Notes under the pieces: generated by a model
What the model saw: the letters and a program-made list of their open reading frames with translations, nothing else
What the model was told of the DNA's origin: nothing
Database searches by the model: none
Program-made: the position numbers and the translations under genes
Source: Synechococcales cyanobacterium S06
GTDB lineage: Bacteria > Cyanobacteriota > Cyanobacteriia > Cyanobacteriales > JAABRE01
DNA length: 64,000 nt
Direction of reading: 5' to 3'
NCBI GenBank assembly: GCA_011391125.1
Contig: JAABRE010000005.1
Span: forward strand, 1 to 64,000
Part shown: positions 24,001 through 31,686 of the stretch, piece after piece
Position numbering within the stretch: the first letter of the stretch is position 1
Layout: each line of letters opens with the position of its first letter

Positions 24001-24032
24001 ATGTCGAGAAGTACCATGGTACGTCTCGACAT
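24001..24032. terminator. Strong palindromic hairpin downstream of tRNA-Lys
   Basis: ATGTCGAGA and TCTCGACAT form the outer stem and GTACCATGGTAC the inner one. It lies 11 bp beyond the tRNA 3' end on the minus strand, followed by an AT run, so it is probably its terminator. A relative with TCTCGACC arms is at 57618-57649. Confidence 0.65.
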
Positions 24033-24043
24033 CGGTTTAAAAA

Positions 24044-24115
24044 TGGGACGCCCGGGATTCGAACCCGGAACTAATCGGTTAAAAGCCGAGTACTCTACCG
24101 TTGAGTTAGCGTCCC
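24044..24115 (-). tRNA. trnK: tRNA-Lys (anticodon UUU)
   Basis: Read on the minus strand the acceptor strand is GGGACGC, paired with GCGTCCC and followed by A. The T arm is CCGGGTTCGAATCCCGG. The anticodon stem-loop is CTCGGCTTTTAACCGAT, with loop CTTTTAA, anticodon TTT. The D arm has AACTCAACGGTAGAGT. CCA is not encoded. All stems pair. Confidence 0.96.
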
Positions 24116-24184
24116 GTTGAAATGTCATTTGCTATCGACAGTTTCTAATAGTAGCAAAGTCTTTTCTAAAAAGCAAGCATTTTG

Positions 24185-25051
24185 CTAAACTTTTTTTACA
24201 GACATCTCAACCCATGAATTTACGGTAGTTTCAGGGTCAAGATAGATTAATCCGACACCACTATTTAAGGAATTGCGCGGACCGGTCCAAGGTTCGAGAC
24301 AAATAAAGTCTTTATCCTTCAATGTCCAAAATACAAGAGTGGAATATTGCTCTGAAAAACTAATCACCAATTCTAAACCAGTTTCTTGGTCAATCATGGA
24401 GGTAGAATTACCCTGAAGGCTAGTAAAACTTACGTCAATTTCTTGTTGACTAAAATCGAATTTTCCTGACCAAGGGTGAACAATTTTAGTTTGTTTCTCT
24501 TGATATTCAGAAGAGGGAATATTTAACTCTAATTTGAACTTATTTTTAACAGAAAAATAGGGATGAAATCCGGTAGAAAATGGCATTTTAACTGAGGATT
24601 TATTGGTGTAATTCTGTTCGATTCTGAGGGTATTACCAGTGAATTTATAAGTAAAATTAACTTCAAATTCCCAGGGATAAACTAACAAAGTTTCCTGATT
24701 ACTTTTGAGGGTTAAAGTGAGACTACCTGAGTCATTATTTAGGGTTTCAGATGTTACTTCCCAAGGTAAATCTCGCGCAAAACCGTGTTGTTTAAGGTTA
24801 TATTTTTGGAGATCGTAACTATAACTATTATCAGGTAAATCACCACAAATAGGGAATAAAATTGGGATACCTCCTCTAACACTTAAATTAGGATCGGTAA
24901 AACGTTCTTTATCTAAATAGAAAATATCATGATTTTCTATTTGCCAACTTGTGACAATTCCTCCTTTTTTAGGGACAATTTCTAAACTACAATTTTCGTT
25001 ACTGATAATATAGGTTTGATATTGTTTGTTTTCTTTTGTTATTTTTAACAT
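24185..25051 (-). CDS. Aldose 1-epimerase family protein
   Basis: This 288-residue protein has the galactose-mutarotase-like beta sandwich: LEIVPKKGGIVTSWQIENHDIFYLD, RGGIPILFPICGDLP, LKQHGFARDLPWEV (catalytic His region), and STGFHPYFSV (second His). The Glu in CLEPWTGPRNSLN completes the usual active-site set. The RGGIPILFPICG and HGFAR motifs match the subgroup that includes hexose-6-phosphate mutarotases. It interconverts alpha and beta anomers of a sugar or sugar phosphate. The substrate is not certain. It is followed upstream by the phytol-kinase-like gene on the same strand, 25 bp away. Confidence 0.88.
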   Translation of the reverse strand: MLKITKENKQYQTYIISNENCSLEIVPKKGGIVTSWQIENHDIFYLDKERFTDPNLSVRGGIPILFPICGDLPDNSYSYDLQKYNLKQHGFARDLPWEVTSETLNNDSGSLTLTLKSNQETLLVYPWEFEVNFTYKFTGNTLRIEQNYTNKSSVKMPFSTGFHPYFSVKNKFKLELNIPSSEYQEKQTKIVHPWSGKFDFSQQEIDVSFTSLQGNSTSMIDQETGLELVISFSEQYSTLVFWTLKDKDFICLEPWTGPRNSLNSGVGLIYLDPETTVNSWVEMSVKKV

Positions 25052-25076
25052 GAATTTACTCCTTTTTCCTAATATT

Positions 25077-25760
25077 TTATAACCAGATTTTGGTCATAAA
25101 AAATGATATTGCTGCACTACCAACCGGCACAGTAAAATTATCTAATCCTAACCATGAAATCATCTCTAAACTAGCAGCAACTAGGGCAACTATTAAAGAT
25201 ATTAGCCAAATTTGCCAAAGATTACCAAAAATAGCTACCAAAATTATACTATTAATAAGATAGCTTACTACGGCCATAATTAAAGTACCTTCCCAACTTT
25301 TTTTACTCCCGAAAATTCGATAGGGATGTTGCCCGAAGTTTTGACCAATAAGTGCCGCTAAACCGTCTCCCCAAGTCATAATTAAGATACCAATGGCCGC
25401 ATATTGAGGTTGATTAATTTTCCAAAACAGCGCCACTAATAAACCGATACTAATAGCATAAAAGAAAGTGCCTAAACTTTGCCTACCAACACTGTTAATA
25501 CTGGGTAAAATGGGCAAAAAATAGGAGATTATCGCCATTATAGAGGCGATCGCTGCTGCTAGAACCACAATTTCGGCGGGAATTTTGTACCACCAAGCGA
25601 GTAAAATAATATTACCCGTGCCAATGTGAACCACTTTTCTGGTAAATTCGGCATTAAGATGGGTAAAACGGTTTAATCCTTCTGCTAAGATAATAATTAC
25701 TATTAAATAGGTGAAAATAATAGCTAAAGGATACCAAAATTGAGAATAATTTTCCAGCAA
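25077..25760 (-). CDS. Phytol/dolichol kinase family integral membrane protein (VTE5-like)
   Basis: This 227-residue protein has about seven TM helices and the CTP-dependent polyprenol/phytol kinase motifs: ARKVVHIGTGN-type EFTRKVVHIGTGN near residue 39, TWGDGLAALIGQNFG and GSKKSWEGTLIM. In Synechocystis the close relative phosphorylates phytol released from chlorophyll so that it can be reused for tocopherol. The membrane topology and the GDG motif are complete. It is divergent from yidD. A role as a dolichol-like or phytyl-phosphate kinase (VTE6-like) is the alternative. Confidence 0.85.
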   Translation of the reverse strand: MLENYSQFWYPLAIIFTYLIVIIILAEGLNRFTHLNAEFTRKVVHIGTGNIILLAWWYKIPAEIVVLAAAIASIMAIISYFLPILPSINSVGRQSLGTFFYAISIGLLVALFWKINQPQYAAIGILIMTWGDGLAALIGQNFGQHPYRIFGSKKSWEGTLIMAVVSYLINSIILVAIFGNLWQIWLISLIVALVAASLEMISWLGLDNFTVPVGSAAISFFMTKIWL

Positions 25761-25798
25761 GATTTTAACAAGAATAACAACAATTTTAAGATTAACAG

Positions 25799-26029
25799 AT
25801 GAAGAGTATTTTAATATTATTAATTCGTGGATATCGAACTTTTATTTCTCCTTTATTTTTGCCTAGTTGCAGGTTTAATCCCACCTGTTCCCAATATGGT
25901 TTAGAAGCCATTGAAAAATTCGGCGCAATAAAAGGCAGTTGGTTAGCAATTAAACGTATTTTACGTTGTCATCCTTTTCATCCCGGTGGTTATGATCCTG
26001 TACCCAATACTGAAAAATTACACAAGTAA
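25799..26029 (+). CDS. yidD: Membrane protein insertion efficiency factor YidD
   Basis: This 76-residue protein is full length: an amphipathic N-terminus ([15 protein letters not shown]), the signature [44 protein letters not shown] at the end. Three Cys sit in the usual places. YidD assists YidC in membrane protein insertion. The usual rpmH-rnpA-yidD-yidC cluster is not seen here, so it is detached. It starts 38 bp after the divergent kinase-like gene. Confidence 0.95.
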   Translation: MKSILILLIRGYRTFISPLFLPSCRFNPTCSQYGLEAIEKFGAIKGSWLAIKRILRCHPFHPGGYDPVPNTEKLHK

Positions 26030-26030
26030 T

Positions 26031-26375
26031 CTAAAAATCGGATTTTTGAAGAGAATAAATTACTTGATAAGTCTTTAAAATTTCGGCTTTACGATAGGGA
26101 TTTTCTAACATTTTTTTCTCAATTATATCGACACTCCGTTCAAATTTTTCTTCTAATTCTCGTTTCATTCTAACAAGATCAAATAAATCTAAGTTAGATT
26201 CTGGTTTAAATTCAAGTAAAATATCTAGGTCACTGAAATAATTAAAATCATCCCTTAATACTGAACCAAATAAAGCAAATTCTTGAATGTACCAACGTTG
26301 ACAAAAATCCTTAATCCACTCAAGAGAGACATGATTAAGACGTGTTTTCCATTTATTTTTTAGGGTAAGAATCAT
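26031..26375 (-). CDS. MNT-type nucleotidyltransferase domain protein
   Basis: This 114-residue protein has an intact minimal nucleotidyltransferase motif: EFALFGSVLRDDFNYFSDLDILLEF, with both Asp of DxD, and a third Asp in RSVDIIEK. It resembles the antitoxin of HEPN-MNT modules, which AMPylates the HEPN RNase. No HEPN partner adjoins it: yidD is convergent (stops 1 bp apart) and thrB divergent. It could be an orphan antitoxin or act on a distant partner. Confidence 0.85.
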   Translation of the reverse strand: MILTLKNKWKTRLNHVSLEWIKDFCQRWYIQEFALFGSVLRDDFNYFSDLDILLEFKPESNLDLFDLVRMKRELEEKFERSVDIIEKKMLENPYRKAEILKTYQVIYSLQKSDF

Positions 26376-26496
26376 ACTATTATTTGTTGATAAACGAAGG
26401 TTTTTTCTTAGTAAGATTATAACAATAACTAAAAAAATTTTTACTCTAGGTGATTGTTATGATAAAATGAAACCTTGTTATTTTAGATTAAATTTT

Positions 26497-27414
26497 ATGT
26501 CACATTCTAGCAGTGTAACTGTACAAGTACCAGCAACTACGGCGAATATTGGACCTGGTTTTGATTGTTTGGGAGCAGCTTTAACCCTGTATAATCAGGT
26601 TAAATTTAGCATTACTGACTCTCCTTTACAGATTAAAGTAATGGGAAAAGAAGCTGATTTAGTAAGTACAGATGAAAGTAATTTGTTATATAAATCTTTT
26701 GCTAAATTATATAATCACCTCGGTCAAAATGTACCGAATTTGGCAATGGAAATTAATTTAGGTGTACCGTTAGCCAGAGGTTTAGGAAGTTCAGCAACAG
26801 CTATTATTGCTGGTTTAGTCGGAGCTAATTTTTTAGCTGGAAATCCCCTTTCTACTACCGAAATCCTGAATTTAGCTATTCAGATTGAAGGCCATCCTGA
26901 TAATGTTGTACCTGCTTTATTAGGCGGTTGTCAACTATCAGTGGGAAGTGCTAATAATTGGCAAATTTCAGAGATTTCTTGGCACAATGAAATTATCCCT
27001 ATTTTAGCCATTCCTAATTTTGAATTATCCACCGAAGAAGCTCGAAAAGTCCTCCCTGTAAGTTATTCCCGTAGTGATGCTATTTTTAATCTTGCCCATT
27101 TAGGATTATTAATTAAAGGGTTAGAAACCAATAATAAAGACTTCTTAAAAATTGCCATGGAAGATAAAATTCACCAACCCTATCGAGAAACTTTAATTAA
27201 AGGTTATGACTCCGTAAAATTGGCGGCAATTGAAGCGGGAGCTTATAATATGGTTATTAGTGGAGCAGGTCCGACTTTGTTAGCTTTAACTGATAGAAAT
27301 AACGCTGAAAATGTAGTTAATTCAATGACTAATGCTTGGCAAAATGAGGGTATTATTGCCAAGGTGCGATCGCTTTCTCTTGATTATCAAGGAGCAACTA
27401 TTCTTGATAGTTAA
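26497..27414 (+). CDS. thrB: Homoserine kinase
   Basis: ThrB phosphorylates homoserine with ATP in threonine synthesis. The 305-residue GHMP kinase has VPATTANIGPGFDCLGAAL at the N-terminus and the ATP-binding loop LGVPLARGLGSSATAIIAGL, then GHPDNVVPALLGG and the C-terminal GHMP motif MVISGAGPTLLAL. I choose ATG 26497 because family members begin MSxxxxVTVxVPATTAN; the upstream in-frame ATG 26467 adds 10 unrelated residues. It is monocistronic. Confidence 0.96.
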   Translation: MSHSSSVTVQVPATTANIGPGFDCLGAALTLYNQVKFSITDSPLQIKVMGKEADLVSTDESNLLYKSFAKLYNHLGQNVPNLAMEINLGVPLARGLGSSATAIIAGLVGANFLAGNPLSTTEILNLAIQIEGHPDNVVPALLGGCQLSVGSANNWQISEISWHNEIIPILAIPNFELSTEEARKVLPVSYSRSDAIFNLAHLGLLIKGLETNNKDFLKIAMEDKIHQPYRETLIKGYDSVKLAAIEAGAYNMVISGAGPTLLALTDRNNAENVVNSMTNAWQNEGIIAKVRSLSLDYQGATILDS

Positions 27415-27514
27415 TAATTAATTTATGGTTATGAATAAATTATTAAATTGATCATTATTTCTGAAAAATTTGTCATAACTTATTCATAATTTATAACTCA
27501 TAATTCGGAAGTTG

Positions 27515-28285
27515 TTAAGCTTTTTTGAAAAAACGAATTATCTCCCTAACTTGTTCTAAAAATTGGCTATCTTCTGTTAATTGGGCGATCGCATTGCGAG
27601 CATTTTTACTAATATTTTCATGTTCTTGTTGATTGACAGCTTGAAAATGTTCAATATTAGCTCGAAGTTGCTGATAATTACGCCGTAATTCTTGCCATTC
27701 TTGTTCCTGTTTTTTAACCAAAGAATCTTCATTATTTGGGTCTAATATTTGTTCTAATTTCTTTAATGTCTCGTCCATCATTAACACCCGTTCGCGCAAT
27801 TCAAGGACATCTTCCCGGGGATATTTAATTTGTTGACGAATTGTCCTTAAACGTTGAGCCAAATATTGATAACCCCGAATTGCGGGACGTAATGCGGTTA
27901 AGAGCAATGTTGCCCCCGAAGACAGATAACCCACCACACTAATTCCCGATGCTGCCAAAAAATACAAGCCCCCTGCGGAGAGCAGATGTAGGGCGATCGC
28001 CACTATGATAGAAAAATAGGCCACTTTTTGGACATATTTCAATTGTTTTTCATCAATAGGAATATTTTTTTGACGGGAAATATGAGCGTCGAAGATTACT
28101 TCTTGAGCGTCAAAATAAACATTCCAAGGTATAGTAACAATGGCTAATAACCACCAAAAAATAGCAATTCCAATCAGCCAATCGACTAAATTTCCCGCAG
28201 GAATATTCAGCCATTGCAAAATAAAAAATGCTACCAAGAGAACAAAACTAAAACCAAAACTAAAACCAAAATAACCAAACATCAT
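27515..28285 (-). CDS. Conserved cyanobacterial membrane protein with coiled-coil tail
   Basis: This 256-residue protein has about four hydrophobic segments (residues 5-25, 34-56, 88-110, 116-135) followed by a cytoplasmic coiled coil (about 155-240, with LRERVLMMDETLKKLEQIL and WQELRRNYQQLRANI). I recognise the pattern from cyanobacterial genomes but not a function. An early GYFGFSFGFSF stretch is encoded by a CCAAAAC-type short repeat. It is alone between thrB (convergent) and moaE (divergent). Confidence 0.7.
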   Translation of the reverse strand: MMFGYFGFSFGFSFVLLVAFFILQWLNIPAGNLVDWLIGIAIFWWLLAIVTIPWNVYFDAQEVIFDAHISRQKNIPIDEKQLKYVQKVAYFSIIVAIALHLLSAGGLYFLAASGISVVGYLSSGATLLLTALRPAIRGYQYLAQRLRTIRQQIKYPREDVLELRERVLMMDETLKKLEQILDPNNEDSLVKKQEQEWQELRRNYQQLRANIEHFQAVNQQEHENISKNARNAIAQLTEDSQFLEQVREIIRFFKKA

Positions 28286-28422
28286 AATCTTTTTTGCTTA
28301 AACTAAATTCTTAATCATAATCATGATATAATTTTTGTTATTAATTAATTTAATTGTGACAATTTAAGCACTGTCACAGAAGCTGAAAAAAAATTGGAAA
28401 ACCAGTATAATAACCGTTGTTT

Positions 28423-28878
28423 ATGACTCAAAATAAAGACCATTTTACGATTACTTTTGCTCCCCTTTCTTTCGATGAAGTTTATCAATTAGCAGATGAT
28501 CCCGCCAATGGTGCGATCGTGGTGATGAGTGGCACAGTTCGTCAGCAAACCGACGGAAAACCGGTAATATACTTAGAATATCAGGCTTATGAACCGATGG
28601 CGATCGCCATATTTAAGCAAATAGGGGCAGATATTCGGCAAAAATGGCCTGATACTAACACCATTGTGATACATCATCGGGTAGGACGCTTAAAAATCGG
28701 GGAAATAAGCGTTTTAGTGGCCGTGGGTTGTCCCCATCGGGGTGAAAGTTTTGCGGCTTGTCGCTATGCTATAGATACCTTGAAACATAACGCTCCCATT
28801 TGGAAAAAAGAACATTTTACTAATGGCTCAAGTAACTGGGTGAATATAGGAGCTTGTGAAGAAGGGGAAAATAATTAA
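28423..28878 (+). CDS. moaE: Molybdopterin synthase catalytic subunit
   Basis: MoaE forms the large subunit of molybdopterin synthase and inserts two sulfurs, delivered by MoaD, into precursor Z. The 151-residue protein has GAIVVMSGTVRQ near the N-terminus, YLEYQAYEPMA, IHHRVGRLKIGEISVLVAVGCPHRGESFAACRYAID and the catalytic lysines in HNAPIWKKEHF. It is complete. I use ATG 28423; an in-frame TTG two codons earlier is less likely. moaD and other moa genes are not in this window. The next gene follows after 24 bp. Confidence 0.95.
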   Translation: MTQNKDHFTITFAPLSFDEVYQLADDPANGAIVVMSGTVRQQTDGKPVIYLEYQAYEPMAIAIFKQIGADIRQKWPDTNTIVIHHRVGRLKIGEISVLVAVGCPHRGESFAACRYAIDTLKHNAPIWKKEHFTNGSSNWVNIGACEEGENN

Positions 28879-28902
28879 TATTAACAGCAAAATACTTCAA
28901 TA

Positions 28903-29211
28903 ATGGAAAAACCTGAATTATCTGCTCATCAAAAATGCGTTTTAGTCTGTCAAAATACCTCCTGTTTAAATAATGGTTCTGGTCAAATTTTAGCCTTATT
29001 TGAAAATAGTAATTTACCAGAAAATGTCAGCATAATTGCAGCAGAATGTCAAGGTCAATGTAGTGTCGGACCAACCGTGAGAATTATTCCCGAAGAAACT
29101 TGGTATTGCCGAGTAAATCCCAGTGATGTTCCGAAGATTGTGACACAACATTTATGGAAAGGAAATCGAGTAGAAGAAAAATTACATCCTCGGATTCATT
29201 TACGTTTTTAA
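28903..29211 (+). CDS. (2Fe-2S) ferredoxin-like protein, thioredoxin fold
   Basis: This 102-residue protein has four cysteines in the thioredoxin-like ferredoxin pattern: VLVCQNTSCLNNGSG near the N-terminus and AAECQGQCSVGPTVRI later. That family binds one [2Fe-2S] cluster (e.g. the NuoE C-terminal domain and Shethna-type proteins). The ending HPRIHLRF is typical of the cyanobacterial members. It is probably cotranscribed with moaE (24 bp), and an electron-transfer role there is possible but not shown. Confidence 0.88.
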   Translation: MEKPELSAHQKCVLVCQNTSCLNNGSGQILALFENSNLPENVSIIAAECQGQCSVGPTVRIIPEETWYCRVNPSDVPKIVTQHLWKGNRVEEKLHPRIHLRF

Positions 29212-29254
29212 AGCGAATTTTTCCTGTCAATTTTAATTACTTACTCCTGTTTTT

Positions 29255-29701
29255 TTAAGTTGATAAATTACGAGTAGGAATGACTAAAATAGGACATTTT
29301 GCTTGTTTAATAATACCTTCACTGATACTACCAACTAAAGTTTTATAAAGGCCACTTTTACCATGAGAACCCACGACTATTAAATCAGCTTTCAATTTTT
29401 CTGCTTCACTGATAATAGTTTCAATAGTAGCACCTTGTAATAATAAAGCGGTGGTTTGAATGTCATTCTGACGCAATTTTTCTGCTAATTCTTGTAGTTG
29501 GCGGTGTTCTTCACGAAATCTAAAAGCAAGATGATTTCTCTCAGTTTGGGGACCAGTTTCATAACCCAAAAAATCTGGTTCTGGAGCTGCAATATGAAGC
29601 AACCAAATTTGACTAGAAGTTGTTTTAGCGATGGTTTTGATACTATTAATGATGGTTTCTGTATGTTCAGAAAAATCGACAGTAATAATGATATTTTTCA
29701 T
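29255..29701 (-). CDS. Universal stress protein (UspA family)
   Basis: This 148-residue protein has the UspA nucleotide-binding signature: LIVVGSHGKSGLYKTLVGSISEGIIKQAKCPILVI, with Gly and Ser spaced as G2xG9xG(S/T). The Asp in TVDFSEHTE near the N-terminus is also typical. The protein would bind ATP and respond to stress; specific function is not known. It is full length and alone, convergent with the ferredoxin-like gene. Confidence 0.92.
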   Translation of the reverse strand: MKNIIITVDFSEHTETIINSIKTIAKTTSSQIWLLHIAAPEPDFLGYETGPQTERNHLAFRFREEHRQLQELAEKLRQNDIQTTALLLQGATIETIISEAEKLKADLIVVGSHGKSGLYKTLVGSISEGIIKQAKCPILVIPTRNLST

Positions 29702-29794
29702 GTTATTTTCCCTATTTATTTAACGATGAGTAGAGCAGATTTTTAATTTAATTATCATAATAATAATTTATCGGTCTGCTCCACTGGACTAAGA

Positions 29795-31471
29795 TTATTG
29801 GGCAAGTTGATCTAATTTTTCTTTAATGTTAAGTTTAATTAAACTTTTCAATAAGAGATAAAACCAGAAAGTTGCTAAACAGAAAAAGACGATCGCCCAA
29901 TTGGGATAATGAGCCATCAAAAAGAGAATAGCTGCAATTAAATTAAACCCAAATAAACAGGTATTAACTAAACATTTGAGCGCTAAATGTATAGTTTTCA
30001 AAGTGCGATCGCTTTCCACAGAACGAACAGTAAATTGTAATTCTCCCGTGGTTATTTTCGCTTCTAAATCTCTAATTAAAAGCTCAGTTTTACTGGGTTT
30101 AGCTAACTGAAATTGGATCAAATCCTTAGTTTGTTTTGCAAGTGTGGTCAGCAGATTTCCCTTACCATTACTAGAAAAAGCGAGACTTTTGACAAAAGGT
30201 CCAGCTGCTGCTAAAAGATTATATTGGGGGTCTAAACTGCGAGCAATTCCATCTAAAGTCGTAACAGATTTAACAATAAAAGTCATCTGAGGAGGTAACC
30301 TAAAAGGTTGCTGTTCAAACATTTGATAAAGTTCACTGCTAATTTGATCAAATTCTTTAATATCGACGGGTTTATCGCGGAATTTTTCCAATAAAAAAGC
30401 GACCAATCTTCTGACAGGAGTCATGTCAGACATGGGAGTAATTAAACCCATACAAGTGAGACTTTCCACCACCGTTTCCGTATCCTTTCTTAACACCGCA
30501 AAAAAAGTAGTAATCATCTGATCTTTGGCCAAAGATTGTACCTCTGTCATGGTCCCAAAATCATAGAAAATGATCTCACCTTTGAGGGTAACTGCCATAT
30601 TTCCGGGATGAGGATCTGATTGAAAAAAACCGTCTTGTAATAACTGTTTTAAATAGGAACAAATCCCAATTTTTAAGATTTTATTTGTATCAATATTATT
30701 AGCTTTTAAAGTATTAAAATCATCTATTTTTATCCCGGGTAAATATTCCATTGTTAATACCTTTTTCGTGGTATATTGCCAATAAATTGAGGGTGTAATT
30801 ACTCCGGGATAACTTTTGAAATTTTCCCGAAAGCGATCGGCATTTTTTCCCTCTTGAATATAGTCAATTTCTTGATATAAAATCTGAAAAAATTCCCGAT
30901 ATAAAGAATGTAACTCATATTTTTTCACCTCTGGAATAAAGCGATTAGCAAAATTTACCAAATAAGTTAACACCCGAAAATCTAGTTTAAATAATGGTTC
31001 TAAACCCGGTCTTTGGACCTTAACAGCGACATTTTCTCCGGTAAATAAGTTCGCTTTATGAACTTGTCCTAAACTAGCAGAAGCAAGGGGCAAACTATCA
31101 AAATTCTGGTAGATTTTATCCAGAGAAGTATTAAATTCTTTTTCAATAGTTTTGATTGCTTCTTGAGAACTAAAAGGAGGAACTTTATCCTGTAATAAAG
31201 ATAATTCTTGGATATATTCCAAAGGTAATAAATCAGGACGAGTCGATAAAGATTGGCCAATTTTAATAAAAGTTGGTCCCAAATAAATCATATTATTAAC
31301 TAACCATTTGGCCTGTTTCTGTCTATTTTTAGAGGAATTATTATCCCATAAATTAGCCCAAAATAGTAAAAATAAAAACTTAAAAGAAACCGTAGATATT
31401 TCCAGTAAACGTAAAGGGAAAAATCTAGTTTTTTGCCAAGTTAACGGTTTTAAAGAGGTACTCTTGCTCAC
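29795..31471 (-). CDS. ABC1/UbiB-family atypical kinase
   Basis: This 558-residue protein has the UbiB/ADCK core: the KxGQ-like motif GPTFIKIGQSLSTRPDLLP, ASASLGQVHKA, the ATP lysine in VAVKVQRPG, FFQSDPHPGNMAV (catalytic loop) and IIFYDFGTM (DFG). Two hydrophobic segments near the C-terminus (about 500-545) anchor it in the membrane. The family supports isoprenoid quinone synthesis; in cyanobacteria several paralogues exist and some relate to plastoquinone or tocopherol. The substrate is unknown. It is monocistronic. Confidence 0.92.
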   Translation of the reverse strand: MSKSTSLKPLTWQKTRFFPLRLLEISTVSFKFLFLLFWANLWDNNSSKNRQKQAKWLVNNMIYLGPTFIKIGQSLSTRPDLLPLEYIQELSLLQDKVPPFSSQEAIKTIEKEFNTSLDKIYQNFDSLPLASASLGQVHKANLFTGENVAVKVQRPGLEPLFKLDFRVLTYLVNFANRFIPEVKKYELHSLYREFFQILYQEIDYIQEGKNADRFRENFKSYPGVITPSIYWQYTTKKVLTMEYLPGIKIDDFNTLKANNIDTNKILKIGICSYLKQLLQDGFFQSDPHPGNMAVTLKGEIIFYDFGTMTEVQSLAKDQMITTFFAVLRKDTETVVESLTCMGLITPMSDMTPVRRLVAFLLEKFRDKPVDIKEFDQISSELYQMFEQQPFRLPPQMTFIVKSVTTLDGIARSLDPQYNLLAAAGPFVKSLAFSSNGKGNLLTTLAKQTKDLIQFQLAKPSKTELLIRDLEAKITTGELQFTVRSVESDRTLKTIHLALKCLVNTCLFGFNLIAAILFLMAHYPNWAIVFFCLATFWFYLLLKSLIKLNIKEKLDQLAQ

Positions 31472-31686
31472 AAATTATTTTACTGATAACCAACTAAAAT
31501 AGATGACTAAATTTAAAGATAGCATGATTTTTAACCAAAGAAAACCTAAAAAAATCAGCGATTCGGTTACTTGCCAAAACTGCAACAATTTTTAATATTT
31601 TTTAACAACATCTTTAGATTCTCAATCAAGACTGTCTGATATGATACTTATGGTATGAAAAAAACTAAAAATTACGGCTTAAAAAT

